Assembly: GCA_017643325.1 (NCBI GenBank)
Contig: JAEPNS010000040.1
Span: forward strand, 1 to 13,120
Reading direction: 5' to 3'
DNA from: Alphaproteobacteria bacterium
GTDB lineage: Bacteria > Pseudomonadota > Alphaproteobacteria > UBA6615
DNA: 13,120 nucleotides
In this document: positions 1 to 5,457 of the stretch, piece by piece
Layout: every line of letters starts with the position of its first letter
Numbering within the stretch: the first letter of the stretch is position 1
Made by a program: the position numbers and the translations under genes
Notes under the pieces: model-generated
Database searches by the model: none
What the model saw: the letters and a program-made list of their open reading frames with translations, nothing else
Told to the model about the DNA's origin: nothing

Positions 1-1697
1 CGCGGCGGGCGGTCGGCGGGACGGTCGTGGTCGTACAAACCGGCGCGGTAGAGCCAGAAGCGGCGGCCGGTTTCGTCCTCGACCCGGTAGTAGTCGCGGG
101 TTTCGTCGTCGAGAACGGCCGTGCCGGTGCCGGGTGCCGGGTTTCGCCACCATTCGGGTGCGATGCGCTCAGGACCCTCGGCCCGCGTCACCTGGTGCAA
201 CTGTCCGCGCCAGCGGAACATTACCGGAGGGTCGTCGGGAACCGGCGCGACCGCCTCGATCTCCTCCGGGCGACTCAAAAGCCGTGGCGGGCGGGGCTGC
301 GAGGCCTGCCATTTGCCGCCGTCCGCATTCGTGCGGCCCGACAGTGCAGGCGTGCTGGTTTGTACGCGTTCGGGCAGGTGCGTATCCCTGGCATCGAAGC
401 GCCGTACGTTGTCTGCGCCCAGCCGTCCGGACAGGCGGTCGACCAGCCGCTCCAACTCGGCCGGGTCGCTGTTCCGGTTGCCCGTCAGCCCGGTTTGCGC
501 CATCCGCAGGGGTTCGGCGACGGTTGCAGCCAGGGTGAGCGTCTCGACCATGGCCTCGGCAGCTGCGCTGAGCGCGTCCGGGGCGCTGGACGGCGGTTCG
601 GGGAGGCGGTCCAGGTGTTCCCTGAGAAGCCGCATAAGGTGGTCCGGGTCACGGCTCGCCCGGCTGGTGCCGGCCTCGACCGTGTCGACCCGTCCGCCGA
701 CCCGGTACAGGCACAATTCCAGCCGCCGTGCGCCCTGTTCCGCACGCGCCATACGGTTGCACAGCGCCTCGGCGAGATTGCGTACGGCTGCCGCGATATC
801 CTCCTCGCGGCCCAGTGCCTCGGGAAAGGCGGTACGCAACCGCCAGACGGGGGCGGGCGCGCGCGGCGAGATCGGCTCGTCGCGACGTCCGAAGGCCTGG
901 TCCAGCCGCCGCCCGGGCAGTTCCCCGAACCGGCGCGCAAGGCCGGCCCGGGGCAGGCCCGCGATGTCCGAGATTCGGCGCAGGCCAAGCCGTTCGAGGG
1001 AATCCAGCATGTCGGGCGGCAGCCGCAGAGCCGCGACGGGCATTCGCGCCAGGGTCTCCGTGTGCCGGCCCGGCGGGACAACGATGTTTCGCGATCTCGC
1101 GGGCTTCCCGAACCGGGCGGCAGCCCAGGCTGCGCCGGTGGTGTCGGCCAACCCGGCCCTTGCCGCATACCCGACCCGCGACAGCCGTCCCGTGAGGTCG
1201 TCCAGCATGGCGTCCTCGCCGCCGAACAGGTGGGCGCAGCCGGAGACATCGAGCCAGATCCCCGCCGCGCCACCCGGCTCCAGTCCCGACGCTGCTGTCC
1301 AGGGCGTATAGCGGCCGCACCAGTCAGCCAGCGCGTCGAGCGCAGTCATGTCTCCCTCGGGGTCGTGGTCGAGCACCGCGACGTCCGGCGCCAGCGCGCG
1401 GGCGTCGGCCAGTGTCTGGCCCGGGAACAGTCCGGCCCGGCTTGCCGCCAGGGTGACGGCGGCCAGGCGCACCGCGCCCCCCTCCGGCGCCGCCAGGACC
1501 AGTTCGTCCGCGGCGGACTCGGGCGCGACGCGATCAGGCGCTGCGGAGGCGCCGGAGGCCCGGGCCACGGCTTGCCGCCGGTGCCTTTCTCTCAGTTTCC
1601 TGCGGCAGCGGTCGGTCGCGAAGCGGGGGAACCAGAGCGAAACCACCCGCCGTTTTGCCGACTGCATCTCCATCCCTGCTTGGGTCTGTGCGCTCAT
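1..1697 (-). CDS. imuB: ImuB, Y-family polymerase-like mutasome protein (3' end cut by window edge)
   Basis: ImuB is a catalytically inactive Y-family polymerase homologue that bridges ImuA, DnaE2 and the beta clamp in SOS-induced error-prone lesion bypass. About 565 codons lie in the window. Seen: an N-terminal KRRVVSLWFPRFATDR (residues 13-28), which takes the place of the acidic DxD-type start of active Y polymerases; GQTLADARALAPD; DWCGRYTPW; WLDVSGCAHLFGGE (finger/palm region); a helix-hairpin-helix stretch LERLGLRRISDIAGLPRAGLARRFG; REEDIAAAV and LELCLYRVGGRV (little finger); and a C-terminal YYRVEDETGRRFWLYRAGLY typical of the ImuB end, so only some tens of residues are missing. The start ATG at 1697 has GGAG just upstream; ATGs at 1673 and 1667 are alternatives. 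It overlaps imuA and is probably co-transcribed. The region is open in an antisense frame too (a 606-codon ORF), but that is a GC-rich shadow. Confidence 0.93.
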   Translation of the reverse strand, partial: MSAQTQAGMEMQSAKRRVVSLWFPRFATDRCRRKLRERHRRQAVARASGASAAPDRVAPESAADELVLAAPEGGAVRLAAVTLAASRAGLFPGQTLADARALAPDVAVLDHDPEGDMTALDALADWCGRYTPWTAASGLEPGGAAGIWLDVSGCAHLFGGEDAMLDDLTGRLSRVGYAARAGLADTTGAAWAAARFGKPARSRNIVVPPGRHTETLARMPVAALRLPPDMLDSLERLGLRRISDIAGLPRAGLARRFGELPGRRLDQAFGRRDEPISPRAPAPVWRLRTAFPEALGREEDIAAAVRNLAEALCNRMARAEQGARRLELCLYRVGGRVDTVEAGTSRASRDPDHLMRLLREHLDRLPEPPSSAPDALSAAAEAMVETLTLAATVAEPLRMAQTGLTGNRNSDPAELERLVDRLSGRLGADNVRRFDARDTHLPERVQTSTPALSGRTNADGGKWQASQPRPPRLLSRPEEIEAVAPVPDDPPVMFRWRGQLHQVTRAEGPERIAPEWWRNPAPGTGTAVLDDETRDYYRVEDETGRRFWLYRAGLYDHDRPADRPP

Positions 1698-2481
1698 CTC
1701 TCCATTCCAGGTCCCAGGTTTTCGGGCGTCCCCCGCGTGCACGCAGCAGTTCCGCCCGCCAGCGCGGCCGGCCCGGGAGGCGCCCGGGCAGCCGTTCGTC
1801 TTCGTCCGCGGGGCTGCCGGGCAGGGACGATACCCGCCAGCGACTGACACTGGCCGTCGGCGGCAGGGCCGCCCCCCGTGGCGCCCGGCGCAGCAGCAGG
1901 CCCAGCCCGTTGCCGGCCTCGGCGGCGAGCTGCAGCCGGCGGCTGGCGGTCAGGTCCATCTCCTCGATCTCGGCACAGACCAGCCCGACGGCTGGCGCGC
2001 GCAGGGCTTCCTCCATGGCCCAAAGAGCGGTCGCGCCGAATTCGCTTCCCGAGGGAATCCGAACGACGACGAGGTTCGCCGGGTCGAGGCCGAATTCCAG
2101 CAGCCCGGGGCCGTAGAGGCTCTCGCGCCGCTCCAGCCGCGGGGCGATCCAGACGACGGGCGCGGCGCGGGCGGCCTGCGCCTTGCCGGCGAGCGCCGCC
2201 GCGAACCCCGTGACGGCTCCCTGAAATCCATCCTCATGCTTTGCTTTAAGGAGATATTTCGTTGCTTTTTCAGATTTCTGGGGGATTTTCCTCAGGTCGC
2301 CGTCGAGGATTTCATGGACAGCGCCGGCCGCCAGGCCGCCCCATGGCAGGTGCCCGTCGAGTTCCGCCACGCCGAACGGCAAAGCCTCCCCGCTGTCGTC
2401 CGTGCGAACGCCATTTCCGCTCCGCTCGAGAGCGGCAATACGGCCGCGCAGCCGCTGCAGGATTTTGGCATCCGCAGGCAC
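1534..2481 (-). CDS. imuA: ImuA, RecA/SulA-like mutasome protein
   Basis: ImuA is the small RecA-fold partner of ImuB and DnaE2 in the SOS mutasome of alphaproteobacteria and actinobacteria-like lineages. The 315-residue product shows the family pattern: LPFGVAELDGHLPWGGLAAGAVHEI near the N-terminus, PVVWIAPRLERRESLYGPGL, then GLDPANLVVVR, ALWAMEEALRAPAVGLVCAEI, ASRRLQLAAEAGNGLGLLLRR, and the C-terminal RWRAELLRARGGRPKTWDLEW. No Walker A loop is visible, as usual for ImuA. The start is GTG at 2481: an in-frame TAG lies 42 bases upstream with no other start between, and GGAG precedes it by 10 bases. Residues about 62-88 (2219-2296) are a lysine-rich insert of lower GC, flanked by inverted repeats. 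The 3' end overlaps imuB by 164 bp. Expression is expected to be LexA-controlled. Confidence 0.92.
   Translation of the reverse strand: MPADAKILQRLRGRIAALERSGNGVRTDDSGEALPFGVAELDGHLPWGGLAAGAVHEILDGDLRKIPQKSEKATKYLLKAKHEDGFQGAVTGFAAALAGKAQAARAAPVVWIAPRLERRESLYGPGLLEFGLDPANLVVVRIPSGSEFGATALWAMEEALRAPAVGLVCAEIEEMDLTASRRLQLAAEAGNGLGLLLRRAPRGAALPPTASVSRWRVSSLPGSPADEDERLPGRLPGRPRWRAELLRARGGRPKTWDLEWRDERTDPSRDGDAVGKTAGGFALVPPLRDRPLPQETERKAPAASRGPGLRRLRSA
2219..2296. repeat. palindrome-ended AT-richer in-frame insert in imuA
   Basis: A stretch of about 78 bp with clearly lower GC than the rest of imuA. Its ends are inverted repeats: CCTGAAATCC at 2220-2229 against GGATTTTCCTCAGG at 2283-2296, pairing as two 5-bp blocks with a 4-base bulge. 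It adds about 26 codons (residues 62-88) rich in Lys, between HEILDG and AVTGFAAAL, where ImuA proteins normally run on more directly. The frame is kept. This resembles the way small palindromic elements (for example Rickettsia RPEs) insert in genes, but I recognise no named family. Confidence 0.45.
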
Positions 2482-2506
2482 CCGTTCCGATCTCCGGTGA
2501 CTAATT

Positions 2507-2521
2507 GTTCTTGTTTTGTTC
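2507..2521 (-). promoter_or_regulatory. LexA (SOS) box upstream of imuA
   Basis: On the minus strand the site reads GAACAAAACAAGAAC, a perfect GAAC-N7-GAAC direct repeat, which is the alphaproteobacterial LexA operator. It lies 26 bases upstream of the imuA GTG and overlaps the proposed -10 element, so bound LexA would block transcription until DNA damage. LexA control of imuA-imuB-dnaE2 is established in the class; its use here is inferred from site and position. Confidence 0.88.
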
Positions 2522-2546
2522 TAATTTCAGGGAGCAGGTGAGTCAA
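2518..2546 (-). promoter_or_regulatory. putative promoter of imuA-imuB
   Basis: The minus strand shows TTGACT (2546-2541) as -35, a 17-base spacer, then TAGAAC (2523-2518) as -10. The -10 overlaps the first half of the LexA box, a typical repressor arrangement. The -35 is close to consensus and the -10 is weaker. Transcription would start roughly at 2511 or just below. Confidence 0.6.
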
Positions 2547-2605
2547 TCGGCAGCAACACAATGGTGCGTCTGCCGACGGGCCTTCGACTGTTCACCGGCG
2601 GGTGC

Positions 2606-2656
2606 CGTCATGCGCCCGCGGCCTCAATCATCGTTCCCGCCTTCGCAGGCATGACG
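2606..2656. repeat. imperfect palindrome in the tadG-imuA spacer
   Basis: CGTCATGC at 2606-2613 is a perfect inverted match to GCATGACG at 2649-2656, and the pairing can continue inward (CCGCG against CGCAG, one wobble, after a 2-base bulge). The right half, TTCCCGCCTTCGCAGGCATGACG minus its ends, resembles the small dispersed palindromes with a 'TTCCCGC..GCGGGAATGACG' pattern common in many proteobacteria. It lies just after the tadG-like stop codon and before the imuA promoter, so as RNA it could also act as a 3' hairpin for the tadG-like transcript; no T-tract follows. Confidence 0.5.
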
Positions 2657-2670
2657 AATGTTGAGCAGAT

Positions 2671-4236
2671 TTACTGCGCCAGCCGCAGGTTCGTCAGTTC
2701 GTTGCCGATCTCATGGAAGACGTCCTGCAGGTCGTCGTTCGACGGCGAGTTGAAGTAATGCGCCGGGGACGTCGCGCAGGAGCGGTAGAGATCCTGGGTG
2801 GTCGTGTTATTGAGCTGGAAGGTGATCGCGAAAATGATGATGCCTTCGGACTTCATCGCGTTGCAGACCGTGAGCAGGCGTGTGTTGATCTCGGTCGTGG
2901 CCGCCCCGCCGTTGGTCGTGCCCAACCGGCCCTCGCTGACGCGTCCATAGGCAGTGTAGTCGGCGTCCGGGTTGTTGGGCAGTCCGGTCGGCCAGTCGTA
3001 CCACTGGTTGACGCCGTCCGTGAGGATCACCGCGACCTTGTCCATCAGCGGGGTGTCGTAGTCGAGGGGAAGTTCGGCCGGTGTCGCGCCGCCCCACAGG
3101 CCTTGCCAGGTGGGTGAGAGCACGCGCCAGCCCCAGGCGAGGCCGAGGTTCGCCATGGTGCCACCCCGGTGCCACGGCTCCATCAGGTCAATGGCATCCT
3201 TCACAACGGTCTTTGAGGCGCTTAGCGGTGTGATCGCCGGACCACATCCCAGGTTCGGGCCGAGCCCGTTATTCTGGGCGCCGTTGCTTTCGTCGATGTT
3301 GGCCCAGTCCCAGTCATTGTCGCCGGTGCTCGGCGTGTAGACACCGAGGGTCGAGGACCAGTACTGGTGCACGAAGGCCTGGGCCGACGGGAGGGCGTCG
3401 TTCTGGTCGAACGGGGCGGGCCGCGCCTCAACGCAGCCCTTCCAGGTGATCGGTGCGAGCGCCTGCCAGTCGGACGGATTGATGTCCGGTTGCGCGCCGG
3501 AATTGTCGGTCAGTGCCTGGTAGGGCAGGCCATCATAGCTGGCGAACTCGTCCTCGGTGTAACTGGTCGACGCCTCCCAGACCGGTGGCAGGTAGTCCGC
3601 GGGATCCCATGCGTCCAGCCACGCCGTCCGGCCGCCACCGATGTTCACGGTGGCTGCGTAGGGGACGAGTGCGACCCAGAAGTCGTTCACCGTCTCGTCG
3701 TCGCCGTAGAGGATGTCGACAAGGTCGTGGGCTGCATCGCGCATCGCCTGGATCTTGCCCCCGGAGCGCATCGAGCCGGTGTTGTCCATGATCAGTGCCA
3801 GCTCCATGCCGCGCACCGCGCGATGGACGACGGTGTGCGCGCTCACGGTGATATCGGAGAAGCCGAGCACCTGCATGAACGAGGTCGGCACGTTTGCGGT
3901 TGCCGTCAGGGTGAGCAGGCCCTCGCTCTCGTCGGCATCGATCGTCGGCCCCGTGACCTGGGCGCCCATGTAGCCGGGTGGAAAGTTCGCCTCAAAGAAC
4001 TGGACAATGTCGGCGTCGCGGTCGGGTTCGAGCATGGCGCGGCCGCCGGCAAGGCCTGCGGAGTCCAGTGCCTGGTGGAGCTTCGACTTCACCATGTATC
4101 CGCGCGCCGCGTCTGTCGCGAGGCCGACGAAACCCACGAGCGGCACGATGCCCACCGCGACGAACGCCGCAACAGCGCCACGGCGATCGGGCATCAGGCG
4201 GCCAAGGCAGTAAAGCAGGCATGACAACAGGCGCAT
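2671..4236 (-). CDS. tadG: TadG-like Flp-pilus protein with VWA domain and CBM5/12-like insert
   Basis: A 521-residue protein of the TadE/TadG-like pilus-assembly group. The N-terminus has one hydrophobic segment (about 20-40, GAVAAFVAVGIVPLVGFVGL) followed by ATDAARGYMVKSKLHQALDSAGLAGGR, the usual Tad N-terminal region, so the rest should lie in the periplasm or at the surface. A von Willebrand A domain follows: MIDAS residues D151, T153 and S155 (MDNTGSM), T360 (GGTMANLGL) and D407 (LTDGVN). Four cysteines (268, 331, 458, 487) could form two disulfides. Inside the VWA domain, residues 219-261 resemble a CBM5/12 module (see separate entry). The start at 4236 is preferred over the ATG at 4242, because GGAG (4243-4246) is 6 bases from the former and directly abuts the latter. 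It is transcribed away from the flp operon. Role in anchoring or adhesion is inferred. Confidence 0.85.
   Translation of the reverse strand: MRLLSCLLYCLGRLMPDRRGAVAAFVAVGIVPLVGFVGLATDAARGYMVKSKLHQALDSAGLAGGRAMLEPDRDADIVQFFEANFPPGYMGAQVTGPTIDADESEGLLTLTATANVPTSFMQVLGFSDITVSAHTVVHRAVRGMELALIMDNTGSMRSGGKIQAMRDAAHDLVDILYGDDETVNDFWVALVPYAATVNIGGGRTAWLDAWDPADYLPPVWEASTSYTEDEFASYDGLPYQALTDNSGAQPDINPSDWQALAPITWKGCVEARPAPFDQNDALPSAQAFVHQYWSSTLGVYTPSTGDNDWDWANIDESNGAQNNGLGPNLGCGPAITPLSASKTVVKDAIDLMEPWHRGGTMANLGLAWGWRVLSPTWQGLWGGATPAELPLDYDTPLMDKVAVILTDGVNQWYDWPTGLPNNPDADYTAYGRVSEGRLGTTNGGAATTEINTRLLTVCNAMKSEGIIIFAITFQLNNTTTQDLYRSCATSPAHYFNSPSNDDLQDVFHEIGNELTNLRLAQ
3454..3582 (-). other. CBM5/12 (ChtBD3)-like segment within TadG VWA domain
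   Basis: Residues 219-261 of the TadG-like protein show the spaced pattern W-x-A-S-T-S-Y-T ... F-x-S-Y-D-G-L-P-Y-Q-A-L-T ... N-S-G-A-Q-P ... N-P-S-D-W-Q-A-L. This matches the chitin-binding type 3 / CBM5/12 layout (W..STAY..GD.V.Y.G..Y.A......P......W), also common in phage tail proteins. It sits after AWDPADYLPP and before APITWKGCVEARP, both of which look like normal TadG sequence, so it appears inserted. Assigned by eye only. Confidence 0.6.
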
Positions 4237-4507
4237 AGGCATCTCCGTTGCGCCATTACTTCATTCTATATGTGCGGATTTCAAAGCCGATTTGCTAAAC
4301 CGCCAACAATTCGAAAACTCTATAATCATATGTTTTTATTGAAGAAAAAATGGATGTAAATTTGGCCGGAAATTCAATGAAGTTTGCTGATATTTTTCTT
4401 TGATATCATATACAAAATGAAAACAGGTTCGACATATGTAGTAATGATTTCGAATTCAAATTATCAAATGTAAAAGCCTTTCTGAATATTGTGATCGAAC
4501 ATGAATT

Positions 4508-4522
4508 TTAACCCCTCCTTAA
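4508..4522 (+). promoter_or_regulatory. CtrA-type binding site upstream of flp
   Basis: TTAACCCCTCCTTAA is a perfect TTAA-N7-TTAA match to the CtrA box, 54 bases upstream of the flp start codon. In Caulobacter CtrA activates pilA, and activated promoters carry the box over the -35 region. A weak -10 candidate is GATAGT at 4535-4540, at poor spacing. Control of flp by CtrA, and so by the cell cycle, is inferred from the site. Confidence 0.75.
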
Positions 4523-4564
4523 TCTCCTCGGGACGATAGTCCTCGCGTCACTTTCGCGTCCAAA

Positions 4565-4569
4565 AGGAG
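4565..4569 (+). promoter_or_regulatory. Shine-Dalgarno of flp
   Basis: AGGAG lies 7 bases upstream of the ATG at 4577. It is the strongest ribosome-binding site in the pilus cluster, as expected for the abundant pilin subunit, and it fixes the flp start. Confidence 0.8.
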
Positions 4570-4576
4570 ATATGCG

Positions 4577-4843
4577 ATGTACCGAACCCTCAAGAATTTG
4601 TCCCGGGACGAGTCCGGCGCGACCGCCATCGAGTATGGCCTGATCGCCGCGCTTGTTTCGGTCGCATCCATCGGCGCGTTGACGCTGATGGGCGGTTCTC
4701 TCGACACCATGTTCACGGCCGTATCGGGCCAGCTGGACACGGCGGTCAACAACATGCCCGGCGCCGGCACAGGCGGCGGAACGGGCGGCGGCACCGGTGG
4801 TGGCACCGGCGGCGGCACGGGTGGCGGTACCGGTACGCCGTAG
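4577..4843 (+). CDS. flp: Flp/PilA type IVc pilin with TGGG-repeat tail
   Basis: This is the major pilus subunit, 88 residues. The leader ends at G14 of the DESGATAIEYGLIAALVS motif; cleavage before A15 by the prepilin peptidase leaves about 74 residues with the conserved Glu and Tyr (E19, Y20) at mature positions 5 and 6. The hydrophobic helix spans about 17-39 and is followed by a short amphipathic stretch. Residues 65-84 are five TGGG units, then TGTP. Flp pilins are usually 50-70 residues and often end soon after the helix, so this tail is extra. It is the first gene of the operon, behind a CtrA box and a strong Shine-Dalgarno, and a hairpin follows its stop. Confidence 0.93.
   Translation: MYRTLKNLSRDESGATAIEYGLIAALVSVASIGALTLMGGSLDTMFTAVSGQLDTAVNNMPGAGTGGGTGGGTGGGTGGGTGGGTGTP
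4769..4828 (+). repeat. five tandem 12-bp units coding (TGGG)5 in flp
   Basis: Five 12-base units, each coding Thr-Gly-Gly-Gly, make up the pilin tail. The units differ mostly at third codon positions (aca/acg/acc and ggc/ggt/gga), so the peptide is constant while the DNA has diverged. This suggests an old repeat kept for its protein sequence. Copy number could still vary by recombination. Confidence 0.85.
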
Positions 4844-4860
4844 GCACCGGTTCCCGGTCC

Positions 4861-4892
4861 GGCGGACGGAGGCCAGGCAGGCCCCGTCCGCC
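4861..4892 (+). terminator. stem-loop between flp and cpaA
   Basis: GGCGGACGG (4861-4869) and CCGTCCGCC (4884-4892) form a perfect 9-bp GC-rich stem with a 14-base loop, 17 bases after the flp stop. No T-tract follows, so it is not a classical intrinsic terminator. It may stabilise the flp message end or attenuate read-through, giving more pilin than assembly machinery. The function is inferred. Confidence 0.6.
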
Positions 4893-4926
4893 AACCCCGG
4901 CCATCCCACACGAAAGACCGACCGCC

Positions 4927-5442
4927 ATGACCCCTGACCTCACACTGCAACTCGTGCTGCTCGCCGCCTTTGGCGGGCTGGCCGTCACGGCCACAGTGAC
5001 CGACGTTCGCAGTTTTCGAATTCCCAACCGCATCAGTATCGCGATGGTTGCGCTTTATGCGGCCTACGCATTGGGCGGTTTTGCCGATCCGCGCAGCGGA
5101 TTGCTGGCTGGCGGGATCGTTTTCGCGGCCGGCGTGTTCATGTTTGCGCGCGGCTGGATGGGCGGTGGCGATGTCAAGCTGCTCGCAGCCGTCAGCTTAT
5201 GGGCTGGCACCGAGCATGTCCTGCCGATGCTGCTCATCGTGACGGCCACAGGCGGCGTGATGAGCGCGGCGGAATGGATCCGCATCGGTGGCTTCAGCCG
5301 CTTCCTCCTGCGTTTTCATCCGGCCATGAGCGGCTCGCTTCCGGTGTCGCAGGTGCGTGACCAGGCGGTGGTGCCCTATGCCGCTGCGATCCTCGCGGGG
5401 GCGCTCTATGTCGGCGTATCCCACCTCCTCACATTGGCCTAG
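4927..5442 (+). CDS. cpaA: CpaA/TadV prepilin peptidase
   Basis: This is an inner-membrane aspartic peptidase of the A24 family that removes the Flp leader peptide. The 171-residue product has several hydrophobic segments (about 7-24, 36-52, 57-76, 99-113 and 149-167). Both catalytic motifs are visible: D26 in TDVRSFRIPN and D82 in the GGGD motif (MGGGDVKLL). There is no N-terminal methyltransferase domain, which is the short form normal for Tad systems. The ATG at 4927 has only a weak Shine-Dalgarno (GAAAG, distant). It follows flp by 83 bases, with a hairpin between them. Confidence 0.92.
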   Translation: MTPDLTLQLVLLAAFGGLAVTATVTDVRSFRIPNRISIAMVALYAAYALGGFADPRSGLLAGGIVFAAGVFMFARGWMGGGDVKLLAAVSLWAGTEHVLPMLLIVTATGGVMSAAEWIRIGGFSRFLLRFHPAMSGSLPVSQVRDQAVVPYAAAILAGALYVGVSHLLTLA

Positions 5443-5457
5443 CCCGGAGATCGACAG

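Larger units (their letters stand above)
4237..4576. promoter_or_regulatory. AT-rich divergent intergenic region between tadG-like gene and flp
   Basis: About 340 bases with no gene, sharply more AT-rich than the flanks, between divergent start codons. It holds the CtrA box (4508-4522), the flp Shine-Dalgarno (4565-4569) and the tadG-like Shine-Dalgarno (4243-4246). A possible -10 for the tadG-like gene is TAGAAT on the minus strand (4268-4263), without a clear -35. I see no tRNA, terminator or conserved small ORF in 4270-4500. Confidence 0.7.

Noticed and set aside
27..1847. 606-codon plus-strand ORF across imuB/imuA
   Set aside because: It is antisense to imuB and imuA, which show clear family motifs. 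Its translation is rich in Arg, Pro and Gly with no recognisable domain, as expected for an open frame opposite GC-rich coding DNA.
4270..4500. Sigma-54 promoter or small RNA in the AT-rich intergenic region
   Set aside because: No GG-N10-GC pair with proper spacing and no stable hairpin with a T-tract were found by eye.
4524..4569. Possible RNA fold hiding the flp Shine-Dalgarno (CTCCT 4524-4528 with AGGAG 4565-4569, GGACG 4531-4535 with CGTCC 4557-4561)
   Set aside because: The pairing is real on paper, but with a CtrA box at 4508-4522 the transcript would probably start near or after 4540, leaving out the 5' half of the stem.
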